A stretch of 64,000 nucleotides of DNA from the NCBI GenBank assembly GCA_949316235.1, contig OX438758.1, positions 6,109,731 through 6,173,730 of the forward strand, in the 5' to 3' direction. This document shows positions 33,649 to 44,038 of this stretch, piece by piece. Under the pieces are notes generated by a model, which saw only the letters and a list, made by a program, of their open reading frames with translations, made no database searches and was not told where the DNA came from. The position numbers and the translations under genes were made by a program. The stretch's first letter is position 1. Each line of letters starts with the position of its first letter. The stretch is from Oegoconia quadripuncta (Eukaryota; Arthropoda; Insecta; Lepidoptera; Autostichidae).

Positions 33649-33848
33649 CTATAATGCAAAGACGTCATCCAGAGCTTCCGATTGCGGTATGGACCCTAAC
33701 ACACTGGCTGCATTACCTCTCTGAACAGCCAGACTGAGGCGTTGAGCGAGGTATGCGCCAGCCCGTAAATCACACGAGGCCAGCACCAATCTGGTCGAGA
33801 GACCGTGGACGAAATTCCTGGTGTCAGAAGACCACGGTCCCATAGTTT
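33649..33848 (-). CDS. Small conserved C-terminal exon or mini-gene, paralog A (unknown function)
   Basis: An ATG at 33843 opens a 64-residue frame ending in TAA; a TTTGTAG acceptor immediately precedes it (exon from 33848), so it may be a terminal exon or a complete tiny gene. The core RAGAYLAQRLSLAVQRGN-ASVLGSIP is shared with the frame at 28717: 26 of 39 core residues are identical while many third codon positions differ. That pattern means old duplication with selection on the protein. The predicted structure is two amphipathic helices. There is no signal peptide, transmembrane segment or cysteine pattern. The C-terminus ends LDDVFAL, against LNGIFFL in the paralog. I do not recognise the family. 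Upstream exons were not found; the next minus-strand exon candidate (34233) has its own stop, so it is not simply joined in frame. Confidence 0.55.
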
Positions 33849-34232
33849 CTACAAATTACTTAAAAATGTCAAACTTCAAACATCAAGCATTTATTTTAAA
33901 AAATGTCATTGTTGAATGTCAATTTAAATTTACTGAAAATTAAAGGGCTTATTTGGAATACCGTTTCGCAATTATATTTGCTGATGCAATATTGTATATA
34001 CATATATTCTACAATCAATTTTTGAGTGGCAACACCATTGCAAACTTCCGTACCGTTTGCTGCTCATATAAATCTGTGTATATTTTACTTAATAACTAAA
34101 TATATTTGTATACATTTTTTAAAATATTTCTACACTTAATTTCTAACGTAAATGTTTACGTCGATATATTCAAATACTTAGATTAAATACGCATCTTTGT
34201 TATTCATTTCTTATTTACATCGATAACTGTGA

Positions 34233-34490
34233 CTATTCCATCACTAGTAGACAAGCCACGCTAATGTCATTAACGTAAGTCGCCGTCGATATGTCGATAG
34301 GTTTAATTTCTATATCAAAGTCGGTTTCATTTCGTCGAACACTATTACGTACTATTGGATAATTGCGAGGCACTTTTATCATTGGGGAATCAAATTGTAC
34401 GTTGACATGTTCATTTAATAAGGAAAACAAATTGGTGCCTTGTTGTAACCAATAACTTTGTTCTGTAAAAAAAAATATACTGGACAACCT
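34233..34490 (-). CDS. Probable terminal exon of an unidentified gene
   Basis: A strong acceptor (long T run ending TTTACAG at about 34463) leads into an open frame that ends in TAG at 34233, giving about 76 residues. It includes YWLQQGTNLFSLLNEHVNV and ISTATYVNDISVACLLVME. Codon and residue composition look like a globular protein with no transposase or LINE motifs. The first two exon bases complete a codon begun in a previous exon, so the exon enters in phase 1. A SINE-A copy sits immediately upstream in the intron (34508-34757). I found no upstream exon and do not recognise the family. It may be alternative to, or separate from, the exon at 33649. The exact right boundary depends on the acceptor choice. 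Confidence 0.4.
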   Translation of the reverse strand, partial: RLSSIFFFTEQSYWLQQGTNLFSLLNEHVNVQFDSPMIKVPRNYPIVRNSVRRNETDFDIEIKPIDISTATYVNDISVACLLVME

Positions 34491-34507
34491 GTAGTTATCC
34501 TTTATTG

Positions 34508-34757
34508 GTGGTTGGGTACCTGGTTGGTTGTAGGGCATTTTAAATATGCGCCTGGCTAGCTACCACCATCTTATCTAAATCGGCCGCCTAACAGCAATGT
34601 TAAACCATTGTTGTGTTCCAGTTGTCAGAGATAAGATAGCCAGTCCCCCAAATGTGTTGGGGTTTCCGGGTTAGTACGCTTCCACCTTCGACCTCATCTT
34701 CACTTAACATCAGGTGTGATTGAGGTCAAGTACGAACCCGTCGTGCATAAACAAAAA
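34508..34757 (+). repeat. SINE-A copy, head truncated
   Basis: From TTGGTTGTAGGGCATTTTAA to CCGTCGTGCATAAAC. Confidence 0.85.
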
Positions 34758-34789
34758 ATATTATAGGATTATCATCAACAACCTCACAA

Positions 34790-35060
34790 GTCCCATCTTT
34801 TGGGGTACAGCCTCTCACTAAGAGAGGGTATGACCCATAATTCACCATGTGGTCCAGTACGGATTGGCGAATATGTGTCAGACAAGTGGCCACCTGACAG
34901 TGTTTTAAAGCCGCCGCAGGCCACCGACTTGGCTTAAGAGAAAACTACTGGGACACTACACTAGTGGCCATCCAGGGACTGACCGCGCCAGACATTTATT
35001 AACTTCGCTAATCGAAACGAATAGTGAATGCAATTGCGCCACGAGTACTTATAGTGGTAT
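34790..35060 (-). repeat. SINE-like piece followed by SINE-D (5S-like) copy 5
   Basis: 34790-34930 resembles a SINE-C-related 3' region (AGAGAGGGTATGACCCATAA). 34955-35060 on the minus strand reads TGGCGCAATTG (box A), TAGCGAAGTTAATAAATGTC and GGCGCGGTCAGTCCCTGGAT. Confidence 0.6.
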
Positions 35061-35157
35061 ACATTAATTCCTCCGCCAATGAAACTTTTCAGTACGATAG
35101 AGTTTATAGATTACACGATTGACAAAAATAATAGTAAAGTAACTAAAAATAACCTTA

Positions 35158-35257
35158 ACCGCCTCCGTGGCTCAGCTCAATGTACACAACATAGGATTTG
35201 CGACTTATTTGGTATAGTGGTCAGAGTTGCTAACCACTACACCAAACAGTTCGTCAA
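35158..35257. repeat. Chimera of SINE-A head and reversed SINE-B head
   Basis: CCTCCGTGGCTCAG (35160) runs into TTTGGTATAGTGGTCAGAGT and CTAACCACTACACCAAACAG, a reversed SINE-B head. Confidence 0.7.
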
Positions 35258-35361
35258 ATGATAGTTCCGTGCTCTCAACGGCGAAAGGCAATGAATCATA
35301 CAACGTTGTACAATGGTTGTATGAGTATTTATTTGGTTTACTAAGGTTTTAAAGTAAGACT

Positions 35362-35736
35362 AACCGCCTCCGTGGCTCAATGTAAACAACATTGGATTTA
35401 CGATTCGGAGGTCGCGGGTTCGATAGCCAGCAGGGTACATGTTTAGTACTCGGTTTGGTTGGTGGTAGGATTTTTTAAATGTCCGCCTGGCTGGCTACCA
35501 CCATCTTATCTAACTCTACCACCATTTTATCTAACTCTACCACCATCTTATCTAACTATGCCACCAAACAGCAATGTTAATACCATTGTTGAATTCCTGT
35601 TGTCAGAGATAAGATAGCCAGTTCCCCAAATAAGATGGGGTTTCCGGGTCAGCACGCTTCCACCTTCGGCCTCATCTTCACTTAACATCAGGTGTGATTG
35701 AGGTCAAGTGCTAACCCGTTACGCTTGAAAAAAAAT
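35362..35736 (+). repeat. SINE-A copy with internal triplication
   Basis: Full-length copy in which a unit of about 23 bases (TACCACCATCTTATCTAACT) occurs three times in a row at 35496-35560. Confidence 0.88.
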
Positions 35737-35939
35737 CACAAATTGTTTCGGTGTTTGCAAAGAGTTGAGTTTTTAATTTTTTAAATTAAGTGGCGCTTTA
35801 CATGATGTTACAAAGTAAATAATAATAATTACTTTGTCATGACTATCCCGTCTGGTGATTTTCAATTAAGTACCTATTATAAAAGAAATGAAAAAATTAG
35901 AAACATTACTCGAGCGAACTCGCTGTATCACTTTCAATT

Positions 35940-36215
35940 CTAAGTAATTAGATAAGGACAACAACGCCCAAGGTCATTCTCAGTCATGGACGCGGCAAAG
36001 TACTTGGAGCGCGCGGCGCCGGACGCGGCATGCGCGTCTGCTATACTACGCGGTTTTTTGCTACATAGGTAAATGCTGCTACACGCTACGACGCGACGTA
36101 GCTCTTCATCGTAGTCAGCAGTTGCAGTGTTAACATGCCACAATGTCACACTGACTATACAAAGCAAGGTGAGGGCTAAAGGTAGCTTACTTCCTGCAGC
36201 ATTGACAGCTGACAT
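35940..36215 (-). CDS. Putative small secreted cysteine-containing protein (unidentified)
   Basis: A 91-residue frame starts at ATG 36215, about 18 bases after a GTGATTTCAG acceptor, and ends in TAG. Residues 1-33 form a convincing signal peptide (LPLALTLLCIVSVTLW core, AxA-type end NTATA). The remaining 58 residues have four cysteines arranged as C-x5-C and an adjacent CC near the end (RCCPYLIT). A KKPR site between them could be cleaved. The size suggests a peptide hormone or secreted peptide, but I match it to no family; the pattern does not fit insulin, allatostatin C or trissin. The 3' half is CpG-rich, and the opposite strand also has a short open frame starting at 35985 that ends near a GTAAAT donor, so strand choice is uncertain. 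Confidence 0.35.
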   Translation of the reverse strand: MSAVNAAGSKLPLALTLLCIVSVTLWHVNTATADYDEELRRVVACSSIYLCSKKPRSIADAHAASGAARSKYFAASMTENDLGRCCPYLIT

Positions 36216-36288
36216 TGACAGTGGTTCTCAAAACTGAAATCACAAAACATTTAAGTAAATTGTTATAACCAAACAAAATTCACCATAA

Positions 36289-36960
36289 TTAAGCCAAATG
36301 CGCAAAAAATATTAGGTGTTCCAAAAGTTTGTGATACCCGAATTTACTTGAATAATTGGAAACTTTAAAGATTTCAATTTTAAGTTGTTGTATAAATGTC
36401 CAGTTTGAGACATCTGTAGTGTGTGTGTCTCCACGTTTACGTAGCACTAAGTATAATGTATTGATACGAAGCCTTGATGGGCAGTTAATATACGTTTGTT
36501 GTAAAATAATGATGATATAATTCCTCTCGCTAAGTCCCAACACCTCAAATCCACTTATTTAACTACCTCCACAACAACCCTAGAAGCTCTACTTTATTTC
36601 AAACAGCAGGGATGCTTTGCACTTTCCCATGTTTTAATTGGAAATTTGCAAAGAATGGGAAAGACTTGCTCGAACACAAGAATTCAAAACCTTTTTGAGG
36701 CAAAGCAAAGAGTCCTCCTCGTTGCTGCTTTATGGGCCAATCTACTTTAGGGCATTATAATTTTTGTCATCGATTCGAGAAGAAGAAAACTGGTGCGTTT
36801 GACAGTAGTTAAAAATCCTCTTCAATCAATCAGAGAAGTGAGTAGCTTCTGAACACGCAGTTGGTTCCCTAAGTTAACCAAAAATTGTAATAATTAATAC
36901 AATTTTATTGTTAATTTTAGAGTACAATATCTACTCTTTGTTAAAACTAATTTTATTTAT
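36289..36960. other. Non-coding stretch upstream of the secreted-protein candidate
   Basis: The 84-residue minus frame at 36289-36543 has no recognised motif. Nothing else identified. Confidence 0.4.
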
Positions 36961-36961
36961 T

Positions 36962-37195
36962 ACTAGGCTTCGACTGCGTGGAATAACTTAATCGCGTATA
37001 TGTTTAATTTGTCTATCCCCCGGGAACTACTCACTTATGGAAAACCCTAGGAAAATATCCTGTTTTAATTCAGAGTATGTTCTACCGATGTACCAAATTT
37101 CATCCAAATCCGTTCATGCATTTCACCGTGATTAGGCAACAAATAAACAAACAAATAAATAAATAAAAATATCCAAACTTTCACATTACTTAGAT
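36962..37195 (-). mobile_element. Helitron-like element (reverse)
   Basis: Starts ACTAGGCTTCGACTGCGTGG; contains CAAATTTCATCCAAATCCGT and ATCCAAACTTTCACATTA at the far end. Confidence 0.6.
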
Positions 37196-38390
37196 TTAGT
37201 ACGGTTCTCTCAAATTAGCAAACTTTCTAATTGTACCTAGCTATATTTATTAACTTCATGTTATTAAAAATATTTGCATGATTTTTGGAATCCAAATATA
37301 TGGAACGACTTAAAAATGTAACACCTTTTGTAACTACATTTAAGCTAATAAAGACGCTACCAATAAGGTGAACAGTTACCAGAAGATCTAATATCACCTA
37401 CTATCCTGTGAATTGCATTTGCGATGCTTTGAACAACACACCGTAATCTGAGACTGGCACGAAATCGGTACGAGGAAACCGGTGCGTGTAGCTACTATGA
37501 TGAGAGAACAAGAAGGTATCTAATTCCACTAACATCCATTTCCATATGCCTAGTGGTCACGTGTGCAATTAACATATGTTTAAACGTCTAGATTTGCCAA
37601 GATTTACAGTCATTAGACCCATATAAAAAACCGCATAAAACCCAAAAGGTAAACTTTGCTTCTATAAAGAGATGCTTCGTTTTGATAGAATTAAAACCTA
37701 CACCATTTCCAACAATGTCGCCGAAATCAAAGGTTGGACAAATTTGGGGAATTCCTGACGAATAGCAGCCCACTTACTACCCCATGTCATTTCTATTGAA
37801 GCACATGCTGGCATGTTTAAAATAAAGTAATGTTTGAAAAACGCTGGTGTTCATAATCAGCTTACCCCGCGCCGGATGCGGCACTAATCTCTTTACAAAA
37901 CCCTAACTGTGTGTTTACTGAGTAGCTATTTCCAATCCTTATACTGAGTAACCCAATCATTATAGAATGTAGATGATATCAATTTATGACTTACGCTTTC
38001 GAACCAGAATTTTGTCAATTTTTAACCCCCGACGAAAGACGATTCTATTCGTATATTCGTCGCTCTCCGTCTTTAAATATATTTAAAGCTCAAGTTAAGG
38101 TGTTTTTTCTTCAGTAGCTTATATCTACTTTACTTTCGACCGGTAAATGACATATACTATATTTCCAGTTATAGTAATCCCCCCAAACTTTTGTATTTAT
38201 TTATTATAATATATAGATATTATTATTATATATCATATATATGTAATTAACATGTATGTATTGGTATAAATTGTATGGATATATTTTATTTGTTCATATT
38301 ATTTAGTTAATATTGTTTCTCATCACATATAGTACTTATTAATGTTTTGCATACCTATAAGATAACACTTTTTGAATTCAATATGCAGAA
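37196..38390. other. Non-coding stretch
   Basis: Short minus frames near 37588-37810 lack splice or domain support. A piece of a dispersed repeat (AACCCCCGACGAAAGACGA) lies at 38024. Nothing else recognised. Confidence 0.45.
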
Positions 38391-38392
38391 CT

Positions 38393-38738
38393 ATTTTTTA
38401 TTTTTTTTATTTGAGAGGGCGGCAAACGAGCATGCGGGTCACCTGATGGAAAGCAATCACCGCCGCCCATGGACACCCGCGACACCAAAAGGATCACAGA
38501 TGCGTTGCCGGCCTTTGAGGAAGGTGTAGGCTCGTTTCTTGTGTACTTTCTTGTGTACTTCAGCTTTCAGATGTACTTAACAATTAGGAAATTGTTTGTG
38601 CTAACCCACTTAATTACTCGTATTGAATTCCGTGATGACAAGTTTGCCTGGAAGAGATCGCTGTTAGCGATAAGGGCGCCTAATTTTTAGTTTCTATAAG
38701 TTATTTAAACAATAAAGCGTATTTGATTGATTCATTGA
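38393..38738 (+). repeat. GGCGGCAAACGAGC repeat and a LINE 3' end
   Basis: 38393-38545 matches 5026-5150 inverted. 38636-38738 has GGAAGAGATCGCTGTTAGCG, AATAAAGCG and a GATT tail, like 53370. Confidence 0.65.
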
Positions 38739-39086
38739 CGATGGTTGTGTGTAACGGCGATGTGTGTGTGTCCAGCCTTTGTCTTTGAATTGACGATGGT
38801 ATCTCAGTAACGATTTATTGCGGTTTTCTTAGTCTTTTGTTTAAACATAAGTATGGTATACTAGACTATAAAACTACTTTTGATCTTGTGTAGAGAATAC
38901 ATTAATTTTTATTATTATACCAAAAGATAAGCTTGTACTCATAATTAGAAACAACTTAAAAAAATTGAGTTAGTAAGTACTAATTTAGTAAGTAATAATT
39001 TAGTAATAGGTTAGTAAGTACTAATTCTATAAGCATGGCGTAGATGCTTCAGTGGTGCTGATGTGATGTGGTGATGTGGTGTGATG

Positions 39087-39365
39087 CTTCGGTGCCTCAG
39101 TGGAGGAGACACAATTTGGGAGGTCCAGGTTCGATCCCCATGCATGCCATGTACCAATGAGTTTTTAAATTTAATTTAATTAGTTATGTGCATTTATCCG
39201 ACTGCTCTTAAACGGTAAAGGAAAACATCCTGAAGAAACCTGCATGCCTGAGAAATAAAAATTCAAAGGCATGTGAAGTCCCCAACCCGCATTGGGCCAG
39301 CGTGGCGGACTATTAACCATACTCCCTCATTATACGAGGGAAGGCTTACAAGGCCTGAAGGAGTG
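39087..39365 (+). repeat. SINE-C copy
   Basis: GGTTCGATCCCC head, TTATCCGACTGCTCTTAAAC, GTCCCCAACCCGCATTGGGC and a TTATACGAGGGAAGG tail. Confidence 0.82.
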
Positions 39366-39744
39366 GGAAAATTTTGTGCGCATTAAAATCATTACAGTTT
39401 TTTTTTATACTTTCTTAGCCATGTTTGATGGAAAGCTGTTTCGAAGATATTTACTATTTAGCTTCTAACACTATCTTTTGCTCTAGGTCTTGGACGATAT
39501 AATCATAAGTTCGATAAATGACAGTTTGGTTTAGTTTGTGAGTTTTCCAAATTTTCAATTTAGAGTTATCCGTTAACCTTTGACAATTGCACGTACATGA
39601 CAATAAAATAATATATATTCATTAAAAAAACTATCCTTAAAGTTTTGTTTCCGAGTAAAAAATTAAATGTAAGTGCAAATGAATATTAGCAGACTTACTT
39701 CAATTCCTTGTTTTATCAATGAGAAAAAACAGGCAACGTTCCAT

Positions 39745-39860
39745 TGATATGGAAGACGCCACAGGAGGTGGCGGGTGGCGGGGCTCAGGGCGCAACCAAT
39801 CACAGTAAGTCGCGGCGGCGGCGCCGGGGCAATGTACCGCGGCACGTGTTTGTGTGTTGT
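39745..39860. promoter_or_regulatory. CpG-rich patch, possible promoter or first exon
   Basis: GC-rich island (GGCGGGTGGCGGGGC, CGCGGCGGCGGCGCC) with a CCAAT box in an otherwise AT-rich region. GTAAGT donors exist on the plus strand (39806) and on the minus strand (about 39700). No gene start can be assigned; it may be a non-coding first exon. Confidence 0.3.
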
Positions 39861-40504
39861 GGCAAAGTACCGTCCAACTCACAAAATATACCTTTCTAAA
39901 TTTTATTTTTTGATTAAAATCCGTTAACTTTAATGTTTTATTGTTTATTTTTTTCGTAATAGGTATATATACATACACTCTGCAACGTTTGTCGGGTTAA
40001 TTTTGTTAGACCTTATATAGTCTTAAACTCAGTTCTTAGTAAGTATACAAGACCACGTCTTCCTGTTATACTTTGTAAATCTTTATGTTCAATTTGTACT
40101 AGATTTGACAGATGCGGTCTCGTAAAACTCTAATAACATACGTGACTGAAACGTAGTTTTAGTTAGCGTTAGGACATATTCACATGGACGTAAACTTTCA
40201 CGCCGTGATAGTTTAAACTCCGATTCATATCGCTCGTGTGATTGTCAACACTTGCGCGATAGCATCACTGGCGGTCACGCATCACGATTTTGAGCGTTAT
40301 CATATTAAATAATGCATCTTAATTAGCATAGCGGTACGTAAAATGTTCGTCGGAACAGGCTCTTAGGTAAATAAGTCCGATATTTTTACTGGATTTTATA
40401 GTAAAAATTTATTTTTACACCGTAAAGTTTACATTATGGTGATCAATTTATTGACTGACTCCTCCGCAAAGTCAGTAATTCATTAAAGGGTTATGTATAC
40501 GCTT

Positions 40505-40700
40505 TTTCAATGATGTTCCAGTTGGTATACAAAATCTTCCTCTCAATAAATTTAAAGATACTATGAAACAGAAACTTATTAACAAAGCATATTATAAAAT
40601 ATCAGACTATATAGCTGATAATCATCCCTGGATAGAACAATGGTCAGATATTCAAACTTATAATTATTATAGACGAGCAGCATTACTGCTGGTATGTCTA
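40505..40700 (+). pseudogene. Non-LTR reverse transcriptase C-terminus
   Basis: Reads VPVGIQNLPLNKFKDTMKQK and INKAYYKISDYIADNHPW, the terminal fold of a CR1/Jockey-like LINE. Confidence 0.7.
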
Positions 40701-40744
40701 TGTCACCGTGTTGGAAGAGTTCACATTGTTCATTATGTTGTTGT

Positions 40745-40935
40745 TCAGTCAATATTTAAGTCATCACTAGTTTTTTTTAAATTATCCTATTTGTTCTTGA
40801 ACGAATTAACTGATTGGGCGGAGATAATCTCATCCGGCAGCTTATTCCAAGCCTGAACAACACGATTGCTCAGAAAGTGATGGGCGACATTGATGTCAGC
40901 GTGAGTGCGGTTTTTTCGCAGAGCGTGTCCTCGTA
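40745..40935 (-). pseudogene. Non-LTR reverse transcriptase C-terminus, opposite strand
   Basis: The minus strand reads RGHALRKNRTHADINVAHHF and NRVVQAWNKLPDEIISAQSV, the Q-WN-LP motif of CR1-type LINEs. Confidence 0.75.
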
Positions 40936-41400
40936 ACGTTATCTAAAAGCCTAAAATAAACATTAACCAAATTCGTAAATTCCTGTCTCTATGATATTAT
41001 GCTACACAAAAACACATCAATTACTTTGTATTTTATAAACCAGATAGCGTTCTGGGGACAGAAAAACACCCGAGAATAATGAGACAAGTTTATTTTCTAA
41101 AAACTAGGCCACAGTCTGCCAAAAAAGGTCACAAGATTACCGAAAGTCCCAATTCATCAATCAATTACTAGCTCGCCCAAAGACGGAAGCTTGAACGATA
41201 AAAAACAATAATTTTCTAAGTAGGTATCGAATTACAGTTCAACGTCCCTACAGACAATGTCATAAAATACCTCATTACAAGGAAAATATTTAGTTTAGTT
41301 CTACTGGTACATTAGTTAAATTAGAAGACTGAAATTTCTCGTCCAAAATATATTATCTAAGTGCTTTAAATTTTATGTTACCATGGCATACGTCGGGTAC
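40936..41400. other. Non-coding stretch
   Basis: Nothing recognised. Confidence 0.5.
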
Positions 41401-41404
41401 AAAT

Positions 41405-41720
41405 TTATACATGTATTTATTTTCAAAAAAAATCTATTTGTGTAGTTTATCAATCACCTGATATCCATAATACAAGCCTAGTGGCTTAGTGTGGAACTAG
41501 ATGACGCTGTGTGTATGTGCAAGGGTATTTATTATTTATTTAATTTATTCGATGATGGTTTCGAAAAAAAAACTACGTATGCCAATACCTTCTGCTTCAT
41601 TTACCTAATATGGCCCTATTTTTTCCTTACGGTAAACAAACTCATCCGCTATAGATACATAGAATTCACATTTCAAGAAGTCGAAGTGTGGAACTAGATG
41701 GCGCTGTGTGTTTGTGCGAA
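41405..41720 (+). repeat. SINE-B tail, MITE-3 end and SINE-B tip
   Basis: 41405-41535 ends CTAGATGACGCTGTGTG; 41566-41650 is a reversed MITE-3 terminus (TTACCTAATATGGCCC, CCTTACGGTAAAC); 41690-41720 repeats CTAGATGGCGCTGTGTG. Confidence 0.7.
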
Positions 41721-41814
41721 GATAGTTATTTTTTAGAGCTTTACTTTCAACAACATGAAACATGATATTCGAACGCAAGGCACTTTGTCATTTACTTCAA
41801 AAAACTTTCATGTT

Positions 41815-41955
41815 TTAACGGTGATGGGCTTATCTGTCACTTGTGAATTTCTATATTTCGACAGGTGACTGATTGAAACATCCAAACGGATATATATCTG
41901 ACCACCCCATTTTGGGCAAAGGTCATGAAGTTATGATAATCAAATGCGAGATGGA
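41815..41955 (+). repeat. LINE-like 3' end fragment
   Basis: TTTTAACGGTGATGGGCTTA and GACCACCCCATTTTGGGCAA, as at 16920 and 53513. Confidence 0.55.
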
Positions 41956-42082
41956 ACTAAAGCGGGAGCCAGCAAAGCTGTGATAGTCATCAGAACTTGG
42001 TGAAGGAAGGCTTGAAAACATAAATAGTATATGTAAGGCCGGACCTGTTGTAGAAAATGAATAATAGAAACTGTCATACATC

Positions 42083-42510
42083 ATACTTCATCAGCAACCC
42101 GTAAACATCCCACTGCAGGGATATAGGCCTTCCCTCGAATGGAAGGAGTACGGGCCATAGTCCGGATGCTGGTTGCGGTTTAATAGCATTGTTGTGTTCA
42201 GGTTGTCAGAGCTAGGATAGCCAGTCCCCCAAATGTGTTAGGATTTCCGGGTCAGTACGCTTCCACCTTCGACCTCATCTTCACTTAACATCAGGTGTGA
42301 TTGAGGTCAAGTACCAACCCGTTGTGCATAAAAAAAAAATTTTTTCAGAGGCATCCAAGTTTCCTCACGATGTTTTCCTTCACCGTTAAAAAGCAGTCGG
42401 ATAAATGCACATAGGTAATTAAATTAAATTTAAAAACTCATTGGTATATGGTCTGCCAGGGAATCGAACTCTGACCGTCTTAACCGCTGAGCCACCAACG
42501 AGGTTCGACG
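42083..42510 (-). repeat. SINE-C split by SINE-A
   Basis: Reversed SINE-C (CATCCCACTGCAGGGATATA to TCTTAACCGCTGAGCCACC) carries a forward, 5'-truncated SINE-A at about 42173-42343 with an A-run tail. Confidence 0.82.
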
Positions 42511-43155
42511 TCGACATCATACTTGCGTACACACATATACAGACATAAGCTGACGACTTTCTACTTACTAATTAGGTATGTTTAGGATAAAGGGCTTGTA
42601 ATTTTAGTTAATTAACAAATCTACCTACAATTTTTAATTTATCAAGCCCACCGCTTGAATAAATAGAACCACTTCAATATAAATATAATGAAGTTAAATT
42701 AGGGGAAAAAAATATTTTTATCATTTTTTGCCAAGCGCTTTATTTCTCTGGACACGTATTTTTATAAGAATATCAAATAGACTTCAGGGAAAAGTTATTT
42801 GTAAATGTTACGGGAAAGGGTGTGATTGGTGTAATGTTATGCTAATAAGATAGAGCGTGAACTTGAGATATCATTGGGAACGTCTTGAAAAATCAACGCT
42901 TATTCATCTGTGTGCCAATAGTTTTTTCTAGACTTGGGTAGGTCCACCAAAGAATAATAATAAGGATTAAGGAATAATAAGGAAAAAGGAATAAGGAACT
43001 ATAAATAAAATGTTTAACACCGTTGGTGAAACAAATGATTATCACCCAGATAGACCAAAACAACTGTGTTATTAAATTATCTTGAAAACGGCTTAAAAAA
43101 AAATAAATTTAGAAAACACTCGCAAGACTGTGATTTTTATGAAATGACAGAGATC
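42511..43155. other. Non-coding stretch
   Basis: Nothing recognised; contains AATAATAAGGA micro-repeats near 42950. Confidence 0.5.
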
Positions 43156-43286
43156 ACCTGCAATAATAACTTTTTATTTCATAATCTTAATTCTGACTAC
43201 GGAACCTGAGTGGGCGTAGGGGTCTACTCTCTAACGAAAACAGCTTCGGACTTTTTCTTTTGCTAAGAATTCTTTATTTGCATAAC

Positions 43287-43724
43287 CTAAAAAACTGTTA
43301 TTTTATGGGAAAAGTTATATTTAAAAATATAACTCTTCTGTTATATTACAAGCACTGCCGACTAATAAACTCAAAATAGAACTGAAGAAGTGTCTTCTCC
43401 AATACACATTCTATTCATTAAAATTTTTTTTGGATCATAAGGTGGAAATTTAAATTACCTAATGTATTTAATGCTAATGAATGTAACTGACATGAATTAT
43501 GTAATGTATTTGATATTATGGATTTAACAGTAATTAATGTTATCGGCTTGAATTATGTAAATGAATTTAGTATCCAAAAAAATAATTATTACTGTAATAG
43601 TTTTAAGATTTATAGATGTTTGCATGCTGCTAAAAGTGGCTAAATAGGCGATAGAACCAGTAATGAAACATCTTACAATTCAATATATTCAATAGCAAAT
43701 AAATCATTTGTATTTGTATTTGTG
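43287..43724 (+). mobile_element. Truncated LINE insertion with (TTTGTA)n tail, TAAC duplication
   Basis: TAAC lies at 43283-43286 and 43725-43728. The right foldback arm lacks the insertion and keeps a single TAAC. The tail is ATTTGTATTTGTATTTGTG. Confidence 0.8.
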
Positions 43725-43775
43725 TAACTTCAGACGTTCTTTGCGACCTGCAGTAACTTGTGATGTCCAACTATA

Positions 43776-44038
43776 CACCGTGTAACGGTTAAGTGTAGTC
43801 ATATTTTAAGGGCTTGTTCTACCCATCAATACGAACAACTTTTACTATGGGGGCAACTTCGAAATCGCGAAAATAAAATGAGCTGTTCCATAGAAAATTT
43901 CAATAACCTCCCGATGCAATGTATGAAACAGCTGATTTTTTTTTCGCGATTTCGAAGTTGCCCCCATAGTAAAAGTTGTTCGTATTGATGGGTAGAACAA
44001 GCCCTTAAAATATGACTACACTTAACCGTTACACCCTG
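43776..44038. mobile_element. MITE, 263 bp, TA duplication, about 95-bp TIRs
   Basis: Ends CACCGTGTAACGG and, inverted, CAGGGTGTAACGG. The arms are almost identical for about 95 bases. The uninterrupted site in the other foldback arm (CAACTATATACAAC) fixes the boundaries and the TA duplication. Confidence 0.88.

Noticed and set aside
37588..37812. Minus-strand frames near 37.6-37.8 kb, including MTWGSKWAAIRQEFPK
   Set aside because: Some coding-like feel but short, overlapping in different frames, and without splice signals or a family.
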